Notes: generated from the letters alone by a model not told the origin. A stretch of DNA of 64,000 nucleotides from Epiperipatus broadwayi (GCA_028023455.1 JAQFVV010006221.1:9899011-9963010); one strand, 5' to 3'; positions 45,065 through 56,120 are shown, counted from the stretch's first letter. Made by a program: numbers and translations.

Positions 45065-46915
45065 ATTTCTACCATTTTATTCAAAGCAAACATTTTAAAG
45101 CTTGCAAATACCTAAGATATATATTTGTAAAATGAAGTATCAATGAAGACACTTATAACAGTAATACCACTTATTGTATGACTCTACATTAAAGTTATCT
45201 ATGTAAGCTTAAGTAACCAATAAACATTATATACAAAAAATAAAATTGATGACTAGACCAGTTGTGGCTATTTTCTATGTTGGCCTAGTCTTAAGATCTA
45301 TATAGATAAACAATAACATTTTAAGTATTGAAACTTGAAAGTTATTTCACAAGTGGAGCTACGGTCTGTAATCCAGTGTTACCCACTGATAAAGATCAAC
45401 ACTCAAAAATAAGCATTAGAATTTGACTGGTGCTGCCATCTATCTATTATTCACGGATTATTTATACTCACATAAACAGGATAGAAACATGGCTTAGAAA
45501 ATATCAATTTCTTTAATAAACATTTTAAAAATATTGATATATAAAAGCAAAAATAATGGCAATATAATTAAAAGACTATACAAACTTAGGGGTGAATTCA
45601 TATCACAGGTATTTTACATAAATCTTGAAGCTCTGTTATAGTTTCAGTCACATATTGAAAAAAGTCAAATAAAATTAAAAAAAAAAAGACTTAATAATAT
45701 TCTTGTATCTATCATATGGAATACAGAATTTAAATAGATATTCTTCTGGGCAGGCTATTAGTGAAATCTTTAGAAGTTGTCTATTTAAAAGCTTTACACC
45801 TTCATCACATTTTAAGGTAACAAAGTTAGCATCATTAGCAGATAGTTGTAAGTGAATACAACCAACCAAACTGTAGAAAAAAAAATAGCTATAAAAATAA
45901 TATAAAACTCATTATATGTGAAAATATCAAATGCTGATAAAATATGAAGAATTATTATATATTAAAGCAAATGCAAACAAATACATTAATATATGCAAAG
46001 TTTTATAATACCTATATATGGTAACTCAATATTAAGTAAACCATGGAAGTTATAAATCTGAAAGAAAAAAATTGTGGGCATATATTGATGGATATATTAA
46101 TATTCTATATATGTATGTTTATATTTATACTTATTATATATTATATTTATAAGTAAGTGATCTTGTATTCAAATGAATAGCTGCAACATGTGCCTATATG
46201 CATATTTGTGTGTATGGGTGAGATGTACATATATGTATATGTTTATGGTTTAAAATAAAATACTTATTTAAACATTTATTACATTTCTTCTACTTCATAT
46301 ATTCTTACCTCTGAAGAGGTGAGCATAATAATCGATCTGCATGCCTGTTGATACATCAAGATGTGTTTGTCTTTGCTTATATCTGTATATATATATGTTT
46401 ATAAGTTAATATATTGTAATATATGTGTGCATATGCTTTTTTTGAATGAATAATGTGTATGCATATTTACATTTGTGATTTGTTAAATTTTTTATTTATT
46501 TATTATGATATTAAATGTTTGCTATTTAATGATTGAATCATAACGAATTATTCTTTCATATAACGAGTTCTTCTTTCATAAGCGTTTTATCCACTCGTGA
46601 AGAAAAAAATATTTTGTTTTACATAATAATTTTGCATGTATTATGAAAGTGATATATACAAGATGACTATTAGAGGATTTTATAATTTATTTAGGAATTA
46701 TCACTAAGTAATAAAAAATTATTGTAATTTAAAATTTAAAAATTCTTAAATATTTATATTTATAATTAAAACATTTATCATTTCTTTGGAAAAACAATAA
46801 CATAATAAAAAATATTTAAACTTTTTGATTTGAATCTGTGTTATATTTAGTAATAATAAACTCGTAAAAAAGTATGGCCTTTCTAACACATACACAAATA
46901 CACAAAGAATTGAAA
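45065..46915. other. AT-rich stretch, no gene recognised
   Basis: Contains many short TA and TATG runs. I found no convincing element or gene. Confidence 0.5.
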
Positions 46916-46919
46916 AGAA

Positions 46920-47489
46920 AAAAAACAACATTTACTATAATAAAACATTGTCATAAAAATTGGACATAATTAATTATTTAATATAAGATTACATTTATAT
47001 GTATCCACTACACACACGTTAAAAGAATGTTATATGTCGGTAATATGATATGAAAACCATAATTTATTTTGTTATAAGTGCATATATATAAAGAGCATAC
47101 AAACACACCCTCGCTTTCTATTTCCAAGACAATTTAATTGATGTTTCGACTATCAAGAATCTGAAAAAGAAAACCATGCATGTTTATTTTCTTTAAATTA
47201 GGAGATAAAAGATATTAAATTTATTTGCTACTAGATCCATGTTGTTAAACAAATTTCTTCATGTTCATTTCAGAACATACTATTAATAAATACATCCTTC
47301 AAGTACCAAGATCTCTGGTCATTTTTTTTGATCATGAAGACCTCAAAAAAATATCAGAGTTTAATTTCAATTAGTAGTAATTTTTTTTTTTTACAGATAA
47401 TGAGTCACACAGACATAAATACATACATGCAAGTGAAGTATACACAAGATATAATATATATAAGTCTATTCCTCAAAATAATTTTAAAA
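46920..47489. repeat. Interspersed repeat F, copy 1
   Basis: Colinear with 51925-53090, which carries two extra insertions. Shared blocks are CATTTACTATAATAAAACAT, CTATTTCCAAGACAATTTAA, CTTCATGTTCATTTCAGAAC and AATGAGTCACACAGACATAA. On the minus strand it contains TTGATAGTCGAAACATC (about 47160-47140), resembling the stem II-GAAAC part of the family C hammerhead-like unit. The CTGATGA half is not preserved. The plain copy 1 allows exact mapping of the insertions in copy 2. Confidence 0.75.
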
Positions 47490-47604
47490 TAATCTTGTAA
47501 CGTAAACAGGGTCTATCTCTCCCATGATTACCATACTCAAGTTCAACATCAAACACTCTTTTAAGAAGTGGTGCATTATTCATTATTTCATATGCCCAAA
47601 CCAA
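47490..47604 (-). pseudogene. RTE-like LINE 1, C-terminal end (beyond the insertion)
   Basis: Encodes KRVFDVELEYGNHGRDRP then CLRYK, matching the RTE C-terminal pattern around GRP and RYK. It is the continuation of the relic at 48851-50080, separated from it by the 1.2-kb insertion between 13-bp duplications. Confidence 0.75.
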
Positions 47605-47617
47605 TAATAGTGTGATT

Positions 47618-48837
47618 AAACAGGATGTGATGTGATGTGATATATTGTGGCTTCTCCTTAAATGAAGTCAAGAATATCTCCGCAATTATGCCCAGATAAA
47701 CCTGTTAGCCACTTTATTTTCGATTCCCCACTCCAAATTTTCCCATATTCTACTCCATCCCATTTCCACAACATAATCTTTGTCAACTCTATAACCTTTA
47801 TATCTAAATCCTCTTTATCTTTTCCCAAACCCAGCATAAAAACCAATAATTCACTTTCTGTATAATCACTTTTTTCATATTTATTCTTCCATAACTTCAT
47901 TATATGTACTCCTTCTGTTTTCAAGCATTTACATTCAATTAACAAATGCCTAATATTTTCTATTCCTTCCTTACATAATTTACAAAATAACGCACCCATT
48001 TTTTTTCCATTTACATGTATATTCTCTTGTAGCTAAAGATCCCTTTCGAGCCTTAAATAATAAACTACTTTCCTTACTATTATCATATATTAACTCACAC
48101 CTAATATTCTGTTTATTTCTATATATATTTAAACTCTTTTTACTCTCGATACTATTTCTCCATCTCTCTAACTCCCTATTCTTTATTAATAAATCTATTC
48201 TTTTATCCCATTCCTTACTACTACAACACTCAGCAATCCTCTTAACGCAATCATCCCATCTTTTGTACAAATATAATGATATAAATTCTTTATCCAAATC
48301 TTTTGCATACCACATTACCTTTCTCACCCATATTGTTACCTGCCCTTTACTTATAACCCAATTAAATACTATTTTAGCTATTCTTTTATTATCCATAAAC
48401 TGCAATCTACCAAACATTTTCATTTTACTTTTTGCATCTCTCATATGAAAACTTGACCAACCAGAGTAATCAATGAATGCCAGAAAGCTTGCACATAAAA
48501 TCCCCATCTAGTGCATACGCATCCAATATCCCAGACTAGTTTCTGGCTTGTGGCCTTTGTCAGAGAGGAGCCTTGGATCAGAGAGCACTCTATCTAGATT
48601 TTAGGAGCTAATGCAACTCTCCAGCAGCCACCTTTTATCTCCACTTAACTACAAAACTATGAGAATAAAATTGAAAACTGCCAAAAACTAGTCTGGGGAT
48701 ATTGGATGAGTAGACACTAGATGGAGATTTTATGCACAAGACTTTTGGCATCCATTGGGTGGAACTACTGTATGGAGAGTTTTGCCTGTTTAATAACAGT
48801 TATGTGCTAGCATAAGAGATGGTGATCATGTGATGCT
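47618..48837 (+). mobile_element. Family A element carrying a nested LINE-G fragment
   Basis: Left end AAACAGG (antisense arm end), then a LINE-G fragment (47625-48450), then the antisense arm from about 48456. A hammerhead with core CTGACAA is at about 48515-48580. A centre with GCAACTCTCCAGCAGCC follows, then a sense arm (48680-48795) and the full sense tail with hairpin TTATG/CATAA (48800-48815). The centre extends further 5' than in short copies. Orientation and terminal features agree with the other family A insertions. Confidence 0.8.
47625..48450 (-). pseudogene. LINE-G ORF2 C-terminal region
   Basis: Two overlapping minus-strand open stretches. The first (about 48450-47980) has MDNKRIAKIVFNWVIS, then LLFKARKGSLATREYTCKW. 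The second, after a frameshift near 47990, has LFCKLCKEGIENIRHLLIEC, the Cys/His cluster at LINE ORF2 ends, and ends LDFI. The 3' UTR carries CACATCACATCACATC. It lies inside the left arm of the family A element, 5'-truncated at about 48450. A second fragment of the same family is at 35890. The long open frames suggest it is younger than the RTE relics around it. Confidence 0.8.
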
Positions 48838-48850
48838 TAATAGTGTGATT

Positions 48851-50080
48851 TTACAAGAATAGACTCTATACTATCATGTCCAGAAAGCTGAACCACATAT
48901 TGATTGATTTTATGATTTTGCTATTGTGTTTTTAAAATTTTACAGAGTTTCCTTAAATAAAATTTTTCTAATGCCTTCATATTGTGCCAATAAATTTTCC
49001 AAGTCTCATTTCCATACAACAAATAAAATAACAATTGTGTACATAATTAACTTAGTTGAAATAGTTACTTTTTTATGATAAAATGATCTATCTTTTACTT
49101 TGTTAACAGTAGCAATAGCATATTGGAATCTATGTTGTATCTCATTATCTAAATTGACCTTTCTATTTATAAAACTAATAAGGTATTTAAACTGTTTTAT
49201 ATTCTCAAATTGAAAACCATCTTAGTTGAACATTAATCAATAAACCAAACTCTTCATACTTTACATTCAAAACATTAAGTACATTCTGTAAATAATCTTT
49301 TGAACTGGTCAAAATAACACAGGCCTCAGCACATTGTACATTCAAAATTCAAGATGAAGTTTTTGTTTTTAATTGATTCAAGTGAAAAAAATTCACCCTC
49401 AAACCTGTATTGGATTTGATCCCTATTTGATTAAGGTAAATACAAACAATTCTACAGATCACGGTCATAAAAAATTAAAAACAATGTTGAAACAAGTATA
49501 TATCCTCATTTAATATCAGTTTTCATTTCAAATGTCTTAATATTTCATTCTATCATGTAGAAGTGGTATAATATGAAAATAATTTTTGGTGGACTATCAG
49601 TTAATTTCAAATGATGCTGCAGGCTTTTTTTATTAACTGAATCAAATGCCTTAACAAAATCAATAAAAGCAATGTATAAATCATTCCTTTGTTGTAACAC
49701 TTTTTTTGCATTTTCCTGTCAACAAAATCCATGTCTGTAGGGATTTTTGATTTTTTAAAATCATACTGAATCTCTGGTAACCATTCACCTATGAGTAAAA
49801 GCAACCTATTTAACAAATGTTTTGAAAGTACACTTCTGTAATGGATAATAATATTCCATGGAATGATGGTATTCCCTTTGTTTTACAAATTTGGACAATA
49901 AAAGCATTCTTAAAATTGTGCAGCACAACTTCATGGGTTCATGTATTCCTAAAATTTTCCAATATTTTGAAGCTAACATATTACCATCATATTTTAGAAC
50001 TTCTCTTGATATTACTCAAGGATTTGCAGCATTTTCATTTTTAATATTTTTTTACAAAGACAAGGAAAAAAATTGAAGAT
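48851..50080 (-). pseudogene. RTE-like LINE 1 ORF2 relic (main part)
   Basis: Minus strand, 5' to 3'. NFKNAFIVQICKTKGIPSFH is at about 49930-49870. KIPTDMDFVDRKMQKKCYNK is at about 49755-49690. After a frameshift comes DLYIAFIDFVKAFDSVNKKS, the RT domain A, at about 49685-49630. CAEACVIL stands where FADD is expected (about 49335-49310), and KYLISFINRKVNLDNEIQHR at about 49190-49130. This is the RTE order. The catalytic aspartates of the FADD box are lost. It is interrupted by the family A insertion and continues at 47490-47604. Confidence 0.8.
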
Positions 50081-50318
50081 GCTGTTGCTATGACTACACA
50101 AATAAATTCCAAATCATAATACATATCCATACATCACTCATTAGTACTTTCATCTGTTCTCTAACATCATGAAATATATTTCTTCTTTTTTTTTTGGAAG
50201 ACTTTAACATCTTCACCATTATTTCTATCATTTAATTATATTCTATTTGCAGTCATATTGTTTCAAAAGAACAAACAACATTTCATATATAGGATATGTT
50301 TGAGATAATATTAATAAT

Positions 50319-50389
50319 AAACCACTAAATATCACATGATCACTATCTCACTACTATATGGAGAGTTTTGCTTTGTTTTGAATTGTTTA
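50319..50389 (-). mobile_element. 71-bp family A micro-insertion with 14-bp duplication
   Basis: ATAATATTAATAAT is at 50305-50318 and 50390-50403. The insert consists of the antisense tail (ATCACATGATCACTATCTC) joined to a sense near-3' piece (GGAGAGTTTTGC) ending TTGTTTA. The body and hammerhead are absent. The AT-rich duplication is less certain than others, but its length (14 bp) is notable. Confidence 0.75.
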
Positions 50390-50403
50390 ATAATATTAAT
50401 AAT

Positions 50404-50599
50404 GTAAACAGGTTAGATTTCTTACATAAAACCTATGCTCAACTTTATGTTAAAATATTTTTTAAAAGCATGTTATCCATCATTTGCTTCATATATCAAT
50501 ACATGTTAAGACGTGTCCTTCTACTTGCAGATTAACTGGCATAACATTCAATAAACTGAAGAGCATTAGCTTAGCTGCTAATTTAAAAAATATTATGAG
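50404..50599. other. Short AT-rich spacer between RTE relics
   Basis: Nothing was recognised. Confidence 0.5.
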
Positions 50600-51650
50600 T
50601 ATTCTTAAATGAAAGTTTTTCAGTGTGTTTATGTTAATCAATAGAGTTCTTACCTAATTTTAACATAATAAATTTGGAAAAAAATTAACTCTATATTCAA
50701 TTAATTTTAATAAAATAGTTTTATCATTACGAAGAAATATCTTTTAATTCATTCGATGCAAAAATGCATTGGAAATCTATGTTGCATCTTACCAGTGATA
50801 CATAACTTTTTATTGAAAAATATACCAATATATTTAATATGATATTCATTGTCAAACTGCTAATTATCCAAGTCAAAAATTGCTAAAGAAAATGTTCTCA
50901 TCATTGAATGATAAAACGTTGTTAAATTCTAACTATAAATTAAATTCGTCACATAAAAATATTCTGGAAAACACTGTTTTAATTAGTAATGATAGCCCAG
51001 TGATCAATGTATTATAAATCTAGAAGGCAAGAAGATTACATTTTTTAATTGATCCAAATTAAAATGTCAACAATAAACTTCTATCACCCATTGATGTCTA
51101 TTTTATGAAACTGTTATAAAAATTACTGTCATAAAATATGAAAAACTATTGAAATCCAAACACAAGCCTGTTCTACCCCATTTTTCATCTCAAATGACTT
51201 TGATGTTCTGCCTCTAGTAATAACGTATTCTTTTATTTCCTTATATAAAAGCTTGTAATATGAATACATTTTTATAGACAAACAGTTATTTTCAAACATT
51301 GTTGTACACTTTTAAATTGTATCAAAACTTAACAATGAGGTAGAAGAATATTCTTACTTGTGACACTCTTTGAAACTCTGACTATAGTTATTCTTGATTT
51401 TATAATATCACACTGTATCTCTAATATTGCTTTTATCTATGATTCAATGCTTTGTATAAATTCATGAAGATAATTTTTGTTGTAATGGATAATAATGAAA
51501 TTCTATGCCAATATCTGTAGTTTTTTAATTTTCATATTTTTCTAAATTGGAATAATAAAAATATTTTTATAATCAAAAATTACAGCATTATTGAATAATA
51601 TATTCTTAAAATTTCTTAATGTTTTCTTTTATCATGCTCCAAACTTCTCC
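50600..51650 (-). pseudogene. RTE-like LINE 2 ORF2 relic
   Basis: More decayed than LINE 1. Minus strand: SKSFEMKNGVEQACVWISIV at about 51205-51145, matching the GVRQGCVLSP motif. Then LDQLKNVIFLPS at about 51060-51020, and EYHIKYIGIFFNKKLCITGK then MQHRF at about 50850-50775, matching the KYLGS...EI..RI region. Many stops are present. The order on the minus strand shows one element, separate from LINE 1 to its left. Confidence 0.7.
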
Positions 51651-51924
51651 AGAGATTCCTTAGTATCTACCATCTTTCTGTTTTTATGATTACAAAGAGC
51701 TGTTTAAATCACATTATATTTTATATTGCTACCCAAATTAACTTCATCTGCTCAAACTATCATTAAAAAATGCAATTCACTGATTTAATAAGATATTGCT
51801 TTTCAAGGCCATGTATTATTTTAATGCATAAAAGTAAAATTTAAAAGCGATCACATTCAAAGGAATCCTACATTTATTTTACTGTTCAGCCAAACTGAGA
51901 ATGTTACTTTTTTTAAAAAAAAAC
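51651..51924. other. AT-rich spacer, possibly more LINE 2
   Basis: No clear motif; it may be the 5' part of the RTE-like LINE 2. Confidence 0.45.
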
Positions 51925-52059
51925 AACAAACATTTACTGCAATAATGAAACATTGTCAGAAAAATTAGACAAAATTATTTATCTAATATAAAATCAGATT
52001 TACATGTATCTACTACACATATAAAAAATTTTTTTATGTGTCGTTAATATGATTATTTT

Positions 52060-52431
52060 AAATAGTCAAAATAAGAGTCATAGATCACATGATCCTATCT
52101 CTTAAGCTTGTAAGTTATAAACAATGAGAATTGCCAATTCCTCAATAAACTTTGTGATAAATGCTTAACCAGAGCCAGCACTTAAAATATCTCTGTCAGG
52201 AAGCCCCTCCCCCAAACCCTTGACCATGGTTTAATGCTTTGGCATTACTCAGAGAGATGCCAGGGTAGGTTCAGACACTAGATCTAAAAATACCAACCCA
52301 AAGCCAGCATTTATCTAAAAGTTATCTATTGAGTGGAAAATCTGAAATTTTCAGACATCTACATGTCTTCAAACCCAGCTATCCAACTCAAATAGCTATA
52401 TGGGGCTGATAGATCTTCAGCCATACCATAT
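52060..52431 (-). mobile_element. 372-bp GC-richer insertion sharing the family A tail
   Basis: Flanked by ATATGATTATTTT (52047-52059 and 52432-52444). Antisense at its left is a tail like family A: ATCACATGATCCTATCTCTT, then AAGCTTGTAAG, which can form a CTTA/TAAG hairpin. The rest of the body is unrelated to family A and unusually GC-rich (for example AAGCCCCTCCCCCAAACCC). No ORF and no recognised RNA. Confidence 0.75.
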
Positions 52432-52765
52432 ATATGATTATTTTGTTTGGCATAAGTGCATATATGAAAAGAGCACACAAACACACTCTTGTTTTCTATT
52501 TCCAAGATAATTTAATTGATATTTCAACTATCAAGAATCTAAAAAAGCAAATGAATATTTATTTTCCTTAAATTCAGAGATAAAAGATATTAAATTTATA
52601 TGCTATTATATGCATGTTGTTAAACAAATTTCTTCATGTTCATTTCAGAACATACTATTAATAAATATATCTTTCAATTATCAAGACCTCTGATCAATTT
52701 TTTTTTGATCATAACTTCTGTTAGGTGAAAGGCTTCAAAAAATCAGAGTTTCATTTCAATTAATA

Positions 52766-52980
52766 ATATTAGGGTATGAGCACAGACTTTCACACGACCC
52801 ACCACTCTCCACTCCATCTAATAACACTGATACACTTAAACACATTCAGTGTTATTAGATGGAGTGGAGAGTATGTGTTATTAGATGGAGTGGAGAGTGG
52901 TGGGTCGTGTGAAAGTCTGTGCTCATACCCTAATATTACACATATATAGACATAGGTATAAATAAGCCTGTGTTTCAGTT
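52766..52980 (+). mobile_element. Family B-related foldback insertion, 215 bp
   Basis: Flanked by ATTTCAATTAATA (52753-52765 and 52981-52993). It begins with the palindrome: outer arm TTAGGGTATGAGCACAGACT, centre near 52840, and a partly duplicated right arm. It ends with an unpaired 3' tail. The tail hairpin ACATAGG/CCTGTGT parallels GTGCAGG/CCTGCAC of family B (36.4 kb). GTGAAAGTCTG near the arm end is shared with family B. No hammerhead is seen. Confidence 0.82.
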
Positions 52981-53087
52981 ATTTCAATTAATAGTAAATT
53001 TCTCTTTACAGGTAATGAGTCACATAGACTTAAATACATGTATGCAAATGAAATATACAAAAGACATAAATCTACACAAAATACTTT

Positions 53088-53160
53088 AAATGCCCCATAG
53101 CTATTTTATTCCAGCTACATTCCCCTTTTAAATAAATAAAGTGGCTGCTATGGGGCATTT
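53088..53160. repeat. Small inverted repeat AAATGCCCCATAGC
   Basis: A perfect 14-bp inverted pair (53088-53101 and 53147-53160) around a 45-bp loop, immediately after repeat F copy 2. Possibly a small foldback remnant or the end of repeat F. Confidence 0.8.
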
Positions 53161-53846
53161 CAAATATTTTATTTAGAATTTAGCTAGCATTACGCATTGT
53201 TTTTATGGCATATATATTGAACCAGATGCTTTATCAACTTTAAAAGCAACCATCAGCAAATCGAAACTAAAATGTATAAGTTATAAGGATTTTAAAAGAA
53301 AATTGTATTTAAAAATTTTCTATTTTATTTTATTTTATTAAGAATATGTGCTCACATACTCAATCAGATTTTCCAAATTATATAATTTTAAAAAGATTTT
53401 TAATTAATATAATTATTTCATTTTGCATTTTGATTTTAATCTATTTTAAAAGCTGAGACTTATTTTCTCATGTACTTAGATTTAATTAATGTTTGAAAAA
53501 AAGATCCTGATGAGATTTTGTTTTAATTAAGATTAAGTGGGAGATAAAAGTAACCATGATTAAATTTGTAATCAAGATTAGGCAGGAGATAACAATTTCA
53601 TATAAAAAGCTCAGTGTTTTTGAATGATATATATAACTTTTACATTTGCTAATGGGGGACTGCTGATATTATAACATTCACTAATTGCTAAACATGGACT
53701 GCCAAAATTAGATTTTTGCTGACTCCTAATGGGAGATTTTGCTAATAGTATTTGCTGCTTGCTGTGATAAGAAAGAATTTCCAAATACTTACTAATAGGA
53801 GAAGTGAATATACTAAATCATTGGAAATAGTGACCATCCATCCAGA
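53161..53846. other. AT-rich stretch, nothing recognised
   Basis: Contains two similar phrases (GATTAAGTGGGAGATAA and GATTAGGCAGGAGATAA, near 53531 and 53576) but no gene. Confidence 0.5.
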
Positions 53847-54045
53847 ATGCAAAAAATACATACCTTAAAGAACCAGATTAGAAGTGTGGTGCTAAATACT
53901 TTAGAAGACAGATCCCAGAGTTCAAAATTGTGCCAGCATGAACATGTCCTAAACATCTACTTCAGAACTGATCTTGAATATTGCCTTCATATTCCTGATC
54001 AGATAAATAGAATTGAAAAAACTTTTTTAATGAACTCTATATAGA
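53847..54045 (+). pseudogene. Possible CR1-like LINE fragment
   Basis: LKNQIRSVVLNTL, FRTDLEYCLHIPDQINRIEK and FLMNSI resemble the CR1 stretch around HLEYC...W...INKIEKVQRRFT, downstream of the RT domain. Short, single open segment. No RT motif upstream or downstream. Confidence 0.5.
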
Positions 54046-55150
54046 AATTAACTGTGCATACCCTGCTGGAAGAAATCAGCCTGACAGAACAGTATGCCTC
54101 AAAGATAAATGGACAGTTTTAAATCTTAACCAGGGCTTAGCTCTCTTTTTTTCAAATCTCTTTGCTTAAATCTCAGCTGAATACAATCGAAATATGAACA
54201 ATTATTTGTAATAATTTAGATAAATATTTCTTTTATTGTATATTATTTTTAATGAAATCTATAATTATAAAATCTTAGTTTTAAAATTTTATATTTTAAA
54301 TTTACTTGTCAGAGAGTGTATTGTGAGTTTATATTTTATACTTATTTGTTTTTTATGTCATCAATTACTGTTAACAGCTTTGGCAGATATGAATAGTTTT
54401 TTTTTATACCACCTATCTCCTTTTTATTTAAAAATAAAATAATTCAATGTATGTTTGCATTTCATGCAGACTATAAATCTTTTGGCCAGCAATTTATCAA
54501 TTACATAGTTCTGTTTTTCTTAAACCATAGAGATTGTGCTTTCTATTTGAGAGTATGCAAAATTGTAATCTTTTCTCTTAGTTTCTCAGGGTTAACCTTA
54601 AGAGTCATATTTGTAAAGACTTTTTATGAGTGTTTGCATGCATATAACATCTCTATTATATTGTATCCCAATGATTTGACAGGTTTTAAGGAAATATCAC
54701 TCTGCACTATTTGTTGACTTCTGTAAAAGATCATTTTTCTTAAAATTGCTAAATAAAGGAAAATGGAATTTGTACCCTTTAATCTTAGGTGAGAAACAAA
54801 ATTATCTGCTGGTTTACTGGTGCAATATTCACTTGCACTTTCCGACCAATAAGCTTGCAGAATTGGGTCAAATGTTTATAGTTTTCTTTGTCTGATAATT
54901 TATTTAAAACTAATAATTTTTGAATTTAATAATCTTACAAATTTAACTTATTTTACTTGTAGAATAATGTTTGATTCTATGTCTTATCCCTCAATTGTCT
55001 GAACAATATTAAATATCTCTTCTGTCCCTAGTTTAGCTAGTAGCATTTATCACTATCAACTTTTTGGTCACCATAAATGAAGTTTACAATAGCCTAACAG
55101 AACCCTCCATGAATAAAAAAAGTGAAGGAGTGACCATTACAACTGGTAGT
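54046..55150. other. AT-rich stretch, possible decayed 5' LTR of the gypsy relic
   Basis: It lies directly upstream of a primer-binding site at 55157, so the 5' LTR of the relic should be here. I could not find a matching 3' LTR after 59022 and cannot delimit it. The short open frames show no motif. Confidence 0.45.
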
Positions 55151-55156
55151 AAATTT

Positions 55157-55174
55157 TGGCACCCAATATGGGGC
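55157..55174 (+). promoter_or_regulatory. tRNA-Lys-type primer-binding site (decayed)
   Basis: TGGCACCCAATATGGGGC differs from the tRNA-Lys primer site TGGCGCCCAACGTGGGGC at three positions. All three are C-to-T or G-to-A changes inside CpG dinucleotides. Confidence 0.75.
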
Positions 55175-55749
55175 TTCAAAATTTTAAAACCCATGTGAGA
55201 TTATGTTCAAACAATTGAGGAATATTTCAAAGGTAGGGATGCAAAATTAGTATTAAAGATCAGTTATGCTAGTTGGTGTGTATTGTTGGAGTGGTTTGGA
55301 GTAGGGGTTCATATTTTTAATATGAATAATCAAGTAAAAAGTCAAATAGCATTTTTTGTTCATTTTAAAAATTTTGAATGAAAGGAAGAGTGAAAATTAG
55401 AAAAATTAAAAATATGAAGTTGAATTTGGAATTAAATAAATGTCATGTTATTTCCCAATAGAAAGAGAGGTAGACAAATAGGGATGCTAAAGGGTGCCAA
55501 GATGTGATAGCAAACTTGAGATAAGGATAACAGGTCAGCCAAATACACTTTGCTTTAAAAATAGATGAAACACTAAACAAATTGAATATCAAGGGGAAAG
55601 ATAAATGAATGTGGGAAGGTCAGAAATGAAGTTGAGAATAGGCAAATTAAATTTATGGTTATAAGATCAATGCATATAAAAATTTTCAGGGCTGATATAG
55701 GAGAAAGTCTTGTTATACATCTTGAAACCTTCAAGAATTGTTTTAAATG

Positions 55750-56120
55750 GCATTAAGAAAAGATTGCAGTTACCTGTAATCATTTACAGGGTGCAGCCAA
55801 AGATTGATGACATAATTTAAGCACAAAGTCACAGACATTTGGAAATACTAGTTATGCCATTATGTGCAGTTTTTGGAGTAGAGAGAGACAACAGTGGATC
55901 TTTAGTGGAGTGTTATAGCAAGCATATTCTAGGGTGAATGGAGAAAGCCATACTCAATTTTTCTATAAACAGGCTGCAGCACTAAAGTTGTTGACAGAAT
56001 TTTCTTTGGTTGAGAGTGGAACAATATACCAGCAGTTGTACAACAAACCATGTTGAGCAATAATAAGATCCTAGTTGAAGAAGTGGTAAAATTATTTTAC
56101 AGATATGGCTCATAGTCAGA
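55750..56120 (+). pseudogene. gag remnant of the gypsy relic
   Basis: The Gag core is readable: AAKD followed by two TGA stops where the intact gag has TGG TGG (WW), then SKSQTFG-like sequence and NGESHTQFFYKQAA, matching GSYTQFFRGQAV. The upstream coiled-coil part is not recognisable. Confidence 0.75.

Larger units (their letters stand above)
47605..48850. repeat. 13-bp target duplication inside RTE-like LINE 1
   Basis: TAATAGTGTGATT is at 47605-47617 and 48838-48850. Read through the minus strand and skipping the insert, the LINE reads on across the duplication into WFGH, then KRVFDVEL. Confidence 0.9.
51925..53090. repeat. Interspersed repeat F, copy 2, with two nested insertions
   Basis: Colinear with 46920-47489 except for two insertions, 52060-52431 and 52766-52980. 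Each is flanked by a 13-bp duplication of sequence present once in copy 1. This gives independent evidence for both insertion boundaries. Confidence 0.8.

Noticed and set aside
48450-48507. LINE-G protein starting at the first Met of the open frame (48507)
   Set aside because: The first 20 or so residues are translated from the family A arm, not from LINE sequence. The LINE part begins near 48450.
46920-53090. Long direct repeats (46920-47489 and 51925-53090) as LTRs of a new element
   Set aside because: They flank two minus-strand RTE relics with no LTR-element features, have no TG...CA ends, and behave like two copies of an interspersed repeat.
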